Positions 8,662 through 18,097 of a stretch of 64,000 nt of DNA are shown here, one piece after another (within the stretch, counting starts at the first letter, position 1; every line of letters starts with the position of its first letter). Source of the DNA: JAVBPE01 sp031549865. GTDB lineage: Bacteria > Bacillota_I > Bacilli_A > Acholeplasmatales > Anaeroplasmataceae. Location of the stretch: the NCBI GenBank assembly GCA_031549865.1, contig JAVBPE010000008.1, positions 117,671-181,670 of the forward strand, written 5' to 3'. The notes beneath the pieces are model-generated. The model was not told where the DNA came from. It saw nothing but the letters and a program-made list of their open reading frames with translations, and did no database searches. A program made the position numbers and the translations under genes.

Positions 8662-9225
8662 ATGAATATAGTTTATGGTGGGGCATTTAATCCGCCTTCA
8701 AAAGCACATTTAGAAATTATAAAAAAACTTAAAAAAGCATTTAGACCGGAGCATTTAATATTATTACCAGTTAATAGTAATTATAAGTTTAAAACTGATT
8801 TAGTTTCTAATGAACATCGAATTAAAATGCTTGATATTATGACCAAAGATTTGGATGTTATTATTTCGGATTTGGAATGTGAAACTTCAGATTTTGAAGG
8901 AACTTATCATACCTTAAAAAAACTAGGTGAACAATATGATAATATTTATTTTGTTATGGGGGCAGACAATTTACTTAAAATGAATACTTGGATAAAAGCA
9001 GAATTATTAGTAAGTGAATTTCATTTTATTGTTTTAGAAAGAGATTATGTAGATTTAGATTTAGAAATTCAACGACTATTTCCTAAATATTATAATAATT
9101 TTGTTATTGTACCGTATCAAAGTAGTATTTCTTCATCACAAATAAGAAATAATTTGGAAATAAATAAGGATTTTTTAGAAGAAGAAATATATGAATATAT
9201 TATAAAAAATAATCTTTATAAATAA
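8662..9225 (+). CDS. nadD: NadD, nicotinate-nucleotide adenylyltransferase
   Basis: 187 aa. Transfers AMP to nicotinate mononucleotide in NAD synthesis. The nucleotidyltransferase motif is GGAFNPPSKAH at 6-16 (T/HxxH position present), with FVMGADNLLKMNTW in the middle and SSISSSQIRNN at the ATP-binding end. Length is normal. The start ATG has no close SD (see the 8622-8661 element). Gap of 12 nt to mnmA suggests co-transcription. Confidence 0.93.
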   Translation: MNIVYGGAFNPPSKAHLEIIKKLKKAFRPEHLILLPVNSNYKFKTDLVSNEHRIKMLDIMTKDLDVIISDLECETSDFEGTYHTLKKLGEQYDNIYFVMGADNLLKMNTWIKAELLVSEFHFIVLERDYVDLDLEIQRLFPKYYNNFVIVPYQSSISSSQIRNNLEINKDFLEEEIYEYIIKNNLYK

Positions 9226-9237
9226 GCTGGTGATTTA

Positions 9238-10371
9238 ATGAAGCAAAAAGTAATTTTAGGCTTATCTGGTGGTGTTGATTCATCAGTAAGCCTTATCGTT
9301 TTAAAAGAGGCAGGATATAACGTTGAAGCAATGTTTATGAGAAATTGGGACAGCGCTGCTAATAATGATTTTTTGGGTAATCCTGATGTTGATAATGATG
9401 TTTGTCCCCAAGAAGTTGATTTTAATGATGCAAAAGAAGTGGCATCACAATTGAATGTAGTTTTACATAGAATTGATTTTGTTGAGGAATACTGGAATAC
9501 AGTATTTAAATATTTTATTGATGAATATAAAGCTGGACGTACCCCTAATCCTGATATAATGTGCAATAAATTTATAAAATTTGATGCCTTTTTAAAAGAA
9601 GCAGACCATTTAGGTGCAGATTTTATTGCAATGGGACATTATGCAAGAGTAGTTCATAAAGAGGATAAATCATATATGCTAAGAGGTATTGATTCAAATA
9701 AGGATCAAACATATTTTTTATGTATGTTAACTCAAAAGCAATTGAGAAGAGTATTATTTCCAATCGGTGATTTAGAAAAAAAAGAGGTTAGAAGAATAGC
9801 CTTAGAAAATAATTTATATACTGCTAAAAAGAAAGATTCAACAGGAATTTGTTTTATTGGAGAACGTCATTTTAAGGAATTTTTAAAAAATTACCTACCT
9901 GCTAAACCAGGTAAAATCATGACTATTGATAACAATCAAATTGGAAATCATGATGGTTTAATGTATTATACAATAGGCCAAAGAAAAGGTTTGGGAATCG
10001 GTGGTAATAATCTTTATTCAAATGAACCTTGGTTTGTCTGTGGAAAAGATTTGGATAAAAATTATTTAATTGTGGCACAAGAATCAAATGCAGATTTATT
10101 AATTAGTAATAGATGCACTGCCATTGAAGCTAACTGGATATGTGATACTCCAGTTGAGGGGAAACTTTATCAAGCTAAATTTCGTTACCGTCAAGAAGAT
10201 AATGATGTTACAATTAATTTTTTAGATAATAATAAAATCATTGTTAATTATCCAGCTGGTGTAAAAGCTGTAACCCCAGGGCAAGCTGTTGTTATTTATG
10301 ATGGTGAAATCTGTATGGGTGGGGCATTAATTGATGAAGTATTTATGGACGATGTAAAAAGGAGATACTAA
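9238..10371 (+). CDS. mnmA: MnmA, tRNA-specific 2-thiouridylase
   Basis: 377 aa. Adenylates and thiolates U34 of tRNAs for Lys, Glu and Gln. PP-loop SGGVDSSV at 9-16; NPDIMCNKFIKF (first catalytic Cys) near 105; DSTGICFIGER (second Cys) near 200; YYTIGQRKGLGIGG near 245. Complete length. Translation follows GGTGAT. It is immediately followed by recD2, whose GTG lies 1 nt after the mnmA stop. Confidence 0.97.
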   Translation: MKQKVILGLSGGVDSSVSLIVLKEAGYNVEAMFMRNWDSAANNDFLGNPDVDNDVCPQEVDFNDAKEVASQLNVVLHRIDFVEEYWNTVFKYFIDEYKAGRTPNPDIMCNKFIKFDAFLKEADHLGADFIAMGHYARVVHKEDKSYMLRGIDSNKDQTYFLCMLTQKQLRRVLFPIGDLEKKEVRRIALENNLYTAKKKDSTGICFIGERHFKEFLKNYLPAKPGKIMTIDNNQIGNHDGLMYYTIGQRKGLGIGGNNLYSNEPWFVCGKDLDKNYLIVAQESNADLLISNRCTAIEANWICDTPVEGKLYQAKFRYRQEDNDVTINFLDNNKIIVNYPAGVKAVTPGQAVVIYDGEICMGGALIDEVFMDDVKRRY

Positions 10372-10372
10372 A

Positions 10373-12649
10373 GTGGATAATAAAGAAGTCTTAGTAGGAA
10401 AAATAACTAATTATATATTTCGTTCTAAAGACTCCTTATATAAGGTAGCCAATGTTGAAACCTCATCACTTGATGAAGTAGTAATTATTGGCTATTTTCC
10501 ATTATTAGAAGAAGGTTTAATCTATGAATTTAGTGGAGTCTATAAAGAACATAAAAAATATGGAAGTCAGTTTGAAGTATTCGATTATAAAAAAGATGAT
10601 AATAGCTCAAATGAAGGAATAATTAACTATTTATCAAGTGAAAAATTCAAAGGAATAGGTTTGAAAACTGCTAAAAAAATTGTTGATGCCTTGGGGATAG
10701 ATGCCTTAAATAAAATAAGAGACAATAAAAATGTATTAACTGATTTAGGCTTAAAAGAAAGTATTGCTTTAAATGCTTGGAATATTATTCATGATAATTA
10801 TATTATTGAAGAAATGTATGCTTCATTATTTAATTTTGGATTAACTCCTAAAATGATTTATAAAATCATTGAAAAATATAATAATGATTCAGTAAAAAAA
10901 ATAAAAGAAAATCCATATTGCTTAATTTATGATGTTGATGGTTTTGGTTTTCGTAAAAGTGATAAATTAGCTTTAAGTATGGGAATATCTTTTAATGATG
11001 ATAGAAGAATTAAAGAAGCTATTTTATATACTATCGAAATGGTATGTAAAGAACAAGGTTTTACTTATTTAACTTTAGAACAAACTAAAAATTCTACTTT
11101 ACTTTTATTAAATAAAGGCGATACCCACGATGTTATAGAAAAAGATATCTTAGATAATATTGATTCATTAATTGATAATAAAAAAATTATTTTTGAAGAT
11201 GATAGATTATATAATAAATATTTATATAATTGTGAAGTAAATGTTGCTTTAAAAATTAAAGCAATGAATAATCTTAAAAATGATTTTAATGAGGATAAAA
11301 TTGATGATATTATAAAAGAATTAGAAGCTAAATTTATAATTGAATATACAAATAGCCAAAAAAAAGCTATTAAAAATTCCTTAATATCTAAACTTTCAAT
11401 TATAACAGGTGGACCAGGTACTGGTAAAACAACAATAATAAAAGCTATTTTACATTCTTATTCTAGATTAATTAAAAAAGATATCGATAGTGATGACTTT
11501 AAAAATAGTGTCATGATGATGGCTCCAACCGGAAGAGCAGCAAAAAGAATGAGCGAAGCCACCAAATACGGTGCCACAACCATTCATAAGGCATTAGGCT
11601 ATAATTATGATAGTAGTTTTCAATTTTGTGAAAATAATAAATTATTTGCCAAACTAATAATAGTCGATGAAGCTTCAATGATTGATATATCATTAGCTAA
11701 AAATTTACTTGATGCTATAAATGATAAAGCCCAAATAATTTTTGTTGGAGATGAAAATCAATTACCTTCAGTTGGTCCAGGAGCATTTTTAAGAGACATC
11801 TTAAACACTAATGCCTTTAAAATAACTAGATTAAATGAAATTATGCGTCAAGTCGATAGTTCAAATATAATTAAATTATCAAATCAAGTTTTAAATGGTT
11901 ATGTTGATTATTCTTTATTAAAAGAAAGAAAAGAAGTATTCTTTTATGATGCAGAATCATTAGAAGTTATTCCTAATATTATAAAAATTTTAGAACAATA
12001 TGTTTCAAAAGGGAAAAAAATAACGGAAGGTATTCAAATACTTGCCCCAATTTATGCTTCAAATAGCGGAATAGATGCTATAAATAATGCGATTCAAAAA
12101 AAATTTAATGATACTGAAGAAAGAATGCTTGTTCGTAATGATAAAGTATTTAAAGTAAATGATAAAGTAATGCAACTTCAAAATGATCCAGAGCTTAAAA
12201 TAATGAATGGTGATATTGGCATTATTGAAAATATTTATAATAATGAAGATAAAGATTACTTGTATATTAATTTTGATGGCTATTTAGTTAAATATCCATC
12301 AACTAAACTAGATACATTAACTTTAGCTTATGCCATAAGTATTCATAAATCCCAAGGTAGTGAGTATGATAATGTTATTTTCCCAATAGTATCTAGTTAT
12401 CAAATAATGCTTAATAAAAATTTGATTTATACAGCTATTACAAGAGCTAAGAAGATGTTATTAATAGTTGGCAAATACCAAGTAATGACTTATGGTTTAA
12501 AAAATAAAGATAAAGAACGCCAAACATCACTTCAAAATAGAATTGGGGAAGTAGAAATTTTTCAAAATAAAATATTAGGTGATGGAATACCTTTTTCAGA
12601 CTTTGGCGAAGAGAATATGGATGGGATTTCACCATACGATTTTATGTAA
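10373..12649 (+). CDS. recD2: RecD2, ATP-dependent DNA helicase
   Basis: 758-aa superfamily 1B 5'-3' helicase for DNA repair and replication-fork maintenance. N-terminal OB-like and helix-hairpin-helix region (LSSEKFKGIGLKTAKKIVDA around 85-105), Walker A GGPGTGKTT at about 345, Walker B DEASM near 431, GDENQLPSVGPG near 460, and motif VI region YTAITRAKK near 685. GTG start, SD AAGGAG 10 nt upstream. Length typical of RecD2. Confidence 0.96.
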   Translation: MDNKEVLVGKITNYIFRSKDSLYKVANVETSSLDEVVIIGYFPLLEEGLIYEFSGVYKEHKKYGSQFEVFDYKKDDNSSNEGIINYLSSEKFKGIGLKTAKKIVDALGIDALNKIRDNKNVLTDLGLKESIALNAWNIIHDNYIIEEMYASLFNFGLTPKMIYKIIEKYNNDSVKKIKENPYCLIYDVDGFGFRKSDKLALSMGISFNDDRRIKEAILYTIEMVCKEQGFTYLTLEQTKNSTLLLLNKGDTHDVIEKDILDNIDSLIDNKKIIFEDDRLYNKYLYNCEVNVALKIKAMNNLKNDFNEDKIDDIIKELEAKFIIEYTNSQKKAIKNSLISKLSIITGGPGTGKTTIIKAILHSYSRLIKKDIDSDDFKNSVMMMAPTGRAAKRMSEATKYGATTIHKALGYNYDSSFQFCENNKLFAKLIIVDEASMIDISLAKNLLDAINDKAQIIFVGDENQLPSVGPGAFLRDILNTNAFKITRLNEIMRQVDSSNIIKLSNQVLNGYVDYSLLKERKEVFFYDAESLEVIPNIIKILEQYVSKGKKITEGIQILAPIYASNSGIDAINNAIQKKFNDTEERMLVRNDKVFKVNDKVMQLQNDPELKIMNGDIGIIENIYNNEDKDYLYINFDGYLVKYPSTKLDTLTLAYAISIHKSQGSEYDNVIFPIVSSYQIMLNKNLIYTAITRAKKMLLIVGKYQVMTYGLKNKDKERQTSLQNRIGEVEIFQNKILGDGIPFSDFGEENMDGISPYDFM

Positions 12650-12704
12650 AAATTGGTAATTTATAATATAACCATTTGTCAATAATATAGATGGTGATAA
12701 ATAT

Positions 12705-12824
12705 ATGAACAAAGCATGTTTCTTTATGATGTTAGGTGCAGGTTTAACTATTGCATCAACTGAATTTATGAAGTCAAAAGAATGTAAAAACATCATGAAT
12801 AAAATTAAAAGTAAAATGAATTAA
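12705..12824 (+). CDS. Small 39-aa protein with a hydrophobic N-terminal helix
   Basis: Short open frame MNKACFFMMLGAGLTIASTE followed by a basic tail ending KIKSKMN. It has a GGTGAT site 5 nt before the ATG and a strong terminator directly after it, so it is probably a real small gene. The first 20 residues could form a membrane helix with a YtxH-like cationic tail. Function unknown. Confidence 0.55.
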   Translation: MNKACFFMMLGAGLTIASTEFMKSKECKNIMNKIKSKMN

Positions 12825-12833
12825 TTTATTTTT

Positions 12834-12873
12834 AAGTAAAAACCTTCTTGAAAAATCAAGGAGGTTTTTACTT
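12834..12873 (+). terminator. Strong intrinsic terminator
   Basis: AAGTAAAAACCTTCTTG pairs with CAAGGAGGTTTTTACTT across a 6-nt loop. Confidence 0.9.
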
Positions 12874-12874
12874 A

Positions 12875-13239
12875 TATAAATTGTCGAATTATTTAACTTC
12901 AAAATAATGTCAAAAAGATTTTAATTAAATGAAATTTACTATAAAGAAAAAAGTATACTAAATTAAAACTAAATACTGTTTAATTAGATATTATTTATTG
13001 TTGAATTATTAGTGATAACTATTTTATTATAAAATAAATTTTTATTAACACTATTAAAATAGGTATAATTTAGGAAGAATATAAAGTATATTATATTTTC
13101 TTGTCTAATTTCTATTAGATTATTTATTTTTAATAAATCAAAGCAATTTTATATACAAAAATAATAATTATGTGGTAAAATAATTGTATTGTATTAAATG
13201 AAAATAAAGTTAAATTTCTTTATTTTTGGAGGTAAAAGT
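12875..13239. other. Gene-free AT-rich leader region before alaS
   Basis: 365 bases without a supportable gene. I see no T-box core (AGGGTGGNACCGCG) here. A possible extended -10 (TGGTAAAAT) lies near 13172 and SD GGAGG at 13228-13232 serves alaS. Otherwise nothing recognisable. Confidence 0.5.
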
Positions 13240-15858
13240 ATGAAAAAAATGTCTTCTAATCAAATAAGACAAATGTGGTTAGATTTTTTTAAGAGTAAAG
13301 GGCACCAAGTAGAACAAAGTGCAAGCTTAGTTCCTCAAAATGATCCAACATTACTATGGACTAATGCAGGTGTTACACCTTTAAAAAAATATTTTGATGG
13401 AACGGTTATTCCTAAAAATCCACGTATTACTAATGCACAAAAATGTATTAGAACTAATGATATTGAAAATGTTGGAAAAACAGCAAGACACCATACATTC
13501 TTTGAAATGCTGGGGAATTTTTCAATTGGTGATTATTTCAAAACTGAAGCAATAGAATTTGCAATGGAATTATTATTCGATGAAAAGTGGTTTGGGTTTT
13601 CTAAAGATAAATTATATATAACATATTACTCTAAAGATTTAGATGCTAAAAATGAATGGTTAAAAAATGGTATTAGTGAAGATCATTTAATTCCACTTGA
13701 TGGAAATTACTGGGAAATAGGGGAAGGACCATGTGGACCTGATACTGAAATGTTTTATGACCGCGGTGAAAAGTATGATAAACGTGGTAAAGAGTTAATA
13801 GAACAAGATTTAGAAAATGATCGTTTTATTGAAATATGGAATATCGTATTTTCCCAATTTAACTCTAAAGCTGGAGTAACTCGCGATAAATATCAAGAAC
13901 TTCCTAATAAAAATATTGATACCGGATGTGGACTGGAAAGACTAGCATGTGTAATGCAAGAAGTTCCTACAAACTATGATACTGATTTATTTAGACCAAT
14001 AATAGCTAAGATTGAAGAAATATGTGGTATACCATATACTGGTCAAATGGCATTTAAAGTAATTGCCGATCATGTTAGAACAGTAACATTTGCGGTGGCT
14101 GATGGGGCGACTTTATCTAATGAAGGTAGAGGCTATGTACTTCGTAGAGTATTACGCCGTGCTATAAAGCATGCTAAGAGCTTAGGAATACAAAAACCAT
14201 TTATGGCTTCACTTGTTGATGTTGTAATTGATATTATGGAAAATTATTATCCATACTTAAATGAAAAAGTAATAATAGTAAAAGAAATTATAACAAAAGA
14301 AGAAGAAAAATTCTTGGCTACTATTTCAAACGGTGAAAAAAAATTTGAACAAATTGCGTCCCTTAGTACTAAAGAAATAAGTGGTAAAGATGCATTCTTA
14401 TTATATGATACATATGGATTCCCATTAGAATTAACAATGGAATATGCTGCTGAATTAGGTTTAGAAGTAAATATTGATGAGTTTAAAATTCAAATGGAGG
14501 AACAAAAAACGCGTGCTAGAAATTCACGTAAAGATTTTGGTTCTATGGGTGGTCAAAATGAGGCCTATCTTAATTTTAAAGAAGAATCAAAATTTATTGG
14601 TTATGAAAATTCAACAATATCTACTACAGTAATTGGAGTGTTTGAAAATGGAATAGTTTTAAAAGAAACTCCATTTTACGCTTTTAGTGGTGGTCAATTG
14701 TGTGACAAAGGTTATATTGATGATGCATTAGTACTGGATGTTATTAAGATGCCTAATGGTCAGCATATTCATTTTGTTGAAAGTCATAATTTTAAAATTG
14801 GTGATAAAGTTAATGCCATAATCGATTTAGATAATAGATATTTAACTAAAAAGAATCACTCAAGTGCACATTTATTCCAAGCCTCTCTTCAAAAGGTTTT
14901 AGGAAACCATGTTCACCAACAAGGAAGCCAAGTTTCATCTAGTTATATGCGTTTTGACTTTAATAATTATCAAAATTTAACTGATAATCAAATTATTGAA
15001 ATAGAAGATTTAGTTAATAAATATATTAATGAATCATATCCAGTTATAACAAATGTTTTAACTATTGAAGAAGCAAAGAAAACTGGGGCAATGGCGTTAT
15101 TCGGCGAAAAATATGGTGACTATGTTCGTGTTGTTGATATGAATATATCTAAGGAATTCTGTGCTGGTACTCACGTAAGCAATACAAAAGAAGTTGAAAA
15201 ATTTATGCTTGCATCAGTAGAATCAATTGGGTCAGGTACCTTTAGAGCAACAGCGTATACTTCATTTAATGCTTTAAACTTACTAAAAGAAAGTGTAGAA
15301 ACTTTATATAAAGATTTAAATGCTGTTGAAAATAAAGCCTTAAACATTGTTTTAAATGCCAAAGCAGAAGGCATTAATTTAGAATATCTTTATGATAATA
15401 GCTTAGTTAAAAATAAAGAAGGATATCGTTTTATTTTGGCTTTAAAAGAAGTAATTTTGAATGCTAAAGAAGCTTTATATGAACTTGAAAAAGCTTATAA
15501 TAATAAAAAAAGCCAAAACATTTTAAGTAATTTAGATATTTATGATTCTAAAGTAACTGGTAAGGTTTTAGTTACAGAAGTGGAAATTACAGAAACATCT
15601 TTCTTAAAAGAATTAGCTATCGCTTTAAGAAATAACAAAAATTTAGATTTAGTATTATTAGCTTCAACTGAAGAAAATAAAGTTACATTTGTATGTAGTG
15701 CAAATAAAGATATATATAATGCAAATACTTTTGTTAAAGCGGCAACTGAAGTTACTGGTGGAGGCGGTGGTGGAAAACCTGATTTAGCGCAAGCTGGAGG
15801 TAAGGATCCATCAAAAACGAAAGAAGCATTAGCTCACGTGTTAGGTATGCTTAAATGA
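13240..15858 (+). CDS. alaS: AlaS, alanine--tRNA ligase
   Basis: 872 aa from the ATG at 13240 (GGAGG 8 nt upstream; an ATG 42 nt earlier has no site). Class II core with the motif 2 region ARHHTFFEMLGNFSIGDYF, the editing domain zinc site (HSSAHLFQ ... EFCAGTHVSN) and the C-terminal DHHA1 end GGGGGGKPDLAQAGG. Complete. The TGA stop overlaps the ruvX start (ATGA), so the two are translationally coupled. Confidence 0.98.
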   Translation: MKKMSSNQIRQMWLDFFKSKGHQVEQSASLVPQNDPTLLWTNAGVTPLKKYFDGTVIPKNPRITNAQKCIRTNDIENVGKTARHHTFFEMLGNFSIGDYFKTEAIEFAMELLFDEKWFGFSKDKLYITYYSKDLDAKNEWLKNGISEDHLIPLDGNYWEIGEGPCGPDTEMFYDRGEKYDKRGKELIEQDLENDRFIEIWNIVFSQFNSKAGVTRDKYQELPNKNIDTGCGLERLACVMQEVPTNYDTDLFRPIIAKIEEICGIPYTGQMAFKVIADHVRTVTFAVADGATLSNEGRGYVLRRVLRRAIKHAKSLGIQKPFMASLVDVVIDIMENYYPYLNEKVIIVKEIITKEEEKFLATISNGEKKFEQIASLSTKEISGKDAFLLYDTYGFPLELTMEYAAELGLEVNIDEFKIQMEEQKTRARNSRKDFGSMGGQNEAYLNFKEESKFIGYENSTISTTVIGVFENGIVLKETPFYAFSGGQLCDKGYIDDALVLDVIKMPNGQHIHFVESHNFKIGDKVNAIIDLDNRYLTKKNHSSAHLFQASLQKVLGNHVHQQGSQVSSSYMRFDFNNYQNLTDNQIIEIEDLVNKYINESYPVITNVLTIEEAKKTGAMALFGEKYGDYVRVVDMNISKEFCAGTHVSNTKEVEKFMLASVESIGSGTFRATAYTSFNALNLLKESVETLYKDLNAVENKALNIVLNAKAEGINLEYLYDNSLVKNKEGYRFILALKEVILNAKEALYELEKAYNNKKSQNILSNLDIYDSKVTGKVLVTEVEITETSFLKELAIALRNNKNLDLVLLASTEENKVTFVCSANKDIYNANTFVKAATEVTGGGGGGKPDLAQAGGKDPSKTKEALAHVLGMLK

Positions 15859-16274
15859 AAATAATTGGATTAGATTTAGGTAGTAAAACATGTGGTATTG
15901 CGATAAGCGATGAAATGCAAATAATCTCAAGAGTATATGATACATTTAGATTTACTCCAGATGATTATGAAACGTGTGCTAAACATATTATGGAAGTTTG
16001 TGCAAAAGAACGTGTTGAAACTATAGTTTTAGGGTATCCTAAGCATATGAATGGTGACCAAGGTATAAGAGCTAAAATAAGTGATGATTTTAAAGCTTTA
16101 ATTGAGACAAATTCAAAAATTAAAGTCGTGTTATGGGATGAGCGCCTATCAACTGTAAGCGCAAATAGGGCAATGTTATCTGGTAATGTGAAGCGTAAAG
16201 AACGCAAAGAAAAAAAAGACGAATTAGCAGCTGTGGTTATACTACAAGGCTATTTAGATTATAAAACATTTTAG
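15855..16274 (+). CDS. ruvX: RuvX/YqgF, RNase H-fold nuclease
   Basis: 139 aa. The N-terminus IIGLDLGSKTCGIAISD, the YPKHMNGDQG block and the late KDELAAVVILQGYLD supply the acidic residues of the YqgF RNase H-like fold. Family members process 16S rRNA 5' ends or act as resolvases. Its place between alaS and a DUF1292 gene is the standard Bacilli order. Confidence 0.95.
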   Translation: MKIIGLDLGSKTCGIAISDEMQIISRVYDTFRFTPDDYETCAKHIMEVCAKERVETIVLGYPKHMNGDQGIRAKISDDFKALIETNSKIKVVLWDERLSTVSANRAMLSGNVKRKERKEKKDELAAVVILQGYLDYKTF

Positions 16275-16283
16275 GAGGAAAAA

Positions 16284-16649
16284 ATGAATAATCAAGACAG
16301 AATTTTTACAATTACAACTGAAGACGGACGTGAAGTTAAATGCGAAATTTTATTCACTCATCATTCAGATGATTTCAACAAAGACTATGTGGTATTTGTT
16401 GAAGAAGGAACAAATGAAGCTCATGCTTCAGTATTTGTTGAAGAAGGCGATGGACAAGGTCATTTAGAACAAGTTCAAACTGATGAAGAATGGGAAATGT
16501 TAGAAGACTTATTACAACAATTTTCTGAAGAACAAGATGGTCATGCGCATGGATGTGGATGTGGATGCGACTCTTGCGATGGAGAATGTGATGATGAAGA
16601 ATGTGATTGCGACGGTGACTCTTGTGACTGCGATCACCACCATGAATAA
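16284..16649 (+). CDS. DUF1292 protein (YrzB-like) with a Cys/His/Asp-rich tail
   Basis: 121 aa. Residues 1-80 are the usual DUF1292/UPF0473 domain (FTITTEDGREVKCEILFTHH). The last 40 residues are unusual: about ten Cys alternating with Gly and Asp, ending DHHHE, a likely metal-binding appendage that ordinary YrzB lacks. SD AGGAGG precedes the ATG. The last 8 nt overlap trmR. Confidence 0.9.
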   Translation: MNNQDRIFTITTEDGREVKCEILFTHHSDDFNKDYVVFVEEGTNEAHASVFVEEGDGQGHLEQVQTDEEWEMLEDLLQQFSEEQDGHAHGCGCGCDSCDGECDDEECDCDGDSCDCDHHHE

Positions 16650-17238
16650 TACTGATTTAAAAATAAAAGAATTACATGATTATGCAAGAAAGAACAATAT
16701 TCCCATCATAATGGATGATGGTCTTTCTTTTTTGTTAACAAAGGTAAGAGAATTAAAACCTGTAAATATTTTAGAAATTGGGACAGCAGTTGGCTATTCA
16801 GCTTCTTTAATGCATTTAGTGTCAAATGCTTTTGTTGTTACGATTGAAAAAAATGAAAAAATGGTAAATGAAGCTAAAAAAACGTTCAATGAATTAAAAA
16901 TAAATGATAATATTCGTATAATTCATAAAGATGGTGCTTTGGCTTATGAAGATGTATCAGATAAATTTTATGATTTAATATTTATTGATGCCGCAAAGGC
17001 TCAATATCAAGTCTATTTTGAACTATATGCTAATTTATTAACTGAAAATGGAATTATAATTTGTGATAATCTTGATTTTCATGGTTTAGTAGATGAATTG
17101 CCATTAACAGCTTCAAGAAGTTTAAAAGGTTTAATTAGAAAAATAAAAAGATTTATAACTTTTTTAGAAAGTAATACTGAATTTGAAACAGAATTCTATC
17201 ATATTGGTGATGGAATGTCTATTTCTAAAAGAAAATAA
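16642..17238 (+). CDS. trmR: TrmR-like SAM-dependent O-methyltransferase (YrrM)
   Basis: 198 aa, class I methyltransferase fold: ILEIGTAVGYSASLM (SAM motif I), VTIEKNEKMV (motif II), DLIFIDAAKAQYQVYF (metal-binding Asp) and IIICDNLDFHG. TrmR in Bacillus methylates 5-hydroxyuridine in tRNA. The position two genes after ruvX supports this; mltG, which sits between in Bacillus, is absent. The ATG lies inside the end of the DUF1292 gene with no clear SD, suggesting coupling. Confidence 0.82.
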   Translation: MNNTDLKIKELHDYARKNNIPIIMDDGLSFLLTKVRELKPVNILEIGTAVGYSASLMHLVSNAFVVTIEKNEKMVNEAKKTFNELKINDNIRIIHKDGALAYEDVSDKFYDLIFIDAAKAQYQVYFELYANLLTENGIIICDNLDFHGLVDELPLTASRSLKGLIRKIKRFITFLESNTEFETEFYHIGDGMSISKRK

Positions 17239-17254
17239 TAATCAGGAGCCCTAG

Positions 17255-17776
17255 ATGAAAAAAGTATTATTAGTTGTTGATGTCCAAAAAGGATTATTAA
17301 ATGATAACCCGCATGATAAAGACCAATTTTTAACAAATCTTAATGATGTGATTAATTACGCTCATGAAAAAGAAATTGAAGTTATTTATGTACGACATCA
17401 AAGCAAAGTTGGAACTATTTTAGAGTTTAATACAGATGGTTGGAAAATATCATCAAAATTTCAAATTAAAAATTTTGAACAAATTATTGATAAAAAATAT
17501 AATTCAGCGTTTAAGGGAACTATGCTTGATGATTATCTTCAGGATAATCAAATAAGCGATTTGTTTATTGTTGGAATGCAAACAGAATTATGTATTGATT
17601 CAACAATTCATACTGCGTTTGAACTTGGATATAATGTCCATGTTATAAAAGAATGTCATACAACCTTTGATAATGATTATATGAAAGCTATTGATACTAT
17701 AAATTATTATGAAAATTATTTGTGGAACAATCGTTTTGCTAAAATTATCTCAATTGATGATTTCAAAAAGAATTAA
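17255..17776 (+). CDS. Isochorismatase-like cysteine hydrolase
   Basis: 173 aa. VLLVVDVQKGLL gives the catalytic Asp, the middle NSAFKGTMLDDYL the Lys region and FIVGMQTELCIDSTIHTAFE the catalytic Cys in the usual GxxTExC form. Family members include nicotinamidases and other amidases; substrate unknown. AGGAG site 8 nt upstream; likely follows trmR in the transcript. Confidence 0.9.
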   Translation: MKKVLLVVDVQKGLLNDNPHDKDQFLTNLNDVINYAHEKEIEVIYVRHQSKVGTILEFNTDGWKISSKFQIKNFEQIIDKKYNSAFKGTMLDDYLQDNQISDLFIVGMQTELCIDSTIHTAFELGYNVHVIKECHTTFDNDYMKAIDTINYYENYLWNNRFAKIISIDDFKKN

Positions 17777-17815
17777 AATAGTGTATAATCTTAATTAAGA
17801 TTTATAGGAGGATTT

Positions 17816-18025
17816 ATGGAAAAAATATTTGAAAAGATTTTTTTCATTGTATTTGTAATATTGCTATTTGGTGTGTTAGGATACTTTACAATTTATCAAT
17901 TATTGCAAAATGATGTGAAAGTATATTGGATTATAATAGTTGCATCAGCTATCGTTTTATTGATTGCTTTGATATGTATTCTATTTATTACTTTAACAAA
18001 TAAAAAAAGCAAGAAAAAAGAATAG
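17816..18025 (+). CDS. Small two-TM membrane protein
   Basis: 69 aa with two hydrophobic segments (about 9-28 and 39-61) and a basic KKSKKKE tail. AGGAGG 6 nt before the ATG makes it a credible gene. No family recognised. A terminator follows at 18033. Confidence 0.7.
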   Translation: MEKIFEKIFFIVFVILLFGVLGYFTIYQLLQNDVKVYWIIIVASAIVLLIALICILFITLTNKKSKKKE

Positions 18026-18032
18026 TAGAGAT

Positions 18033-18066
18033 AAAAGAATTAGATTTTCTAGTTCTTTTTATTTTT
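18033..18066 (+). terminator. Intrinsic terminator
   Basis: AAAAGAATTAGA pairs with TCTAGTTCTTTT (one G-U) around a 3-nt loop, followed by T-rich sequence. Confidence 0.75.
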
Positions 18067-18097
18067 ATATGCTAAAATTAATCTATGAGGTGGTAAT

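Noticed and set aside
12875..13239. T-box before alaS
   Set aside because: The region is the right length, but no GGTGGNACCGCG core or matching terminator/antiterminator was found.
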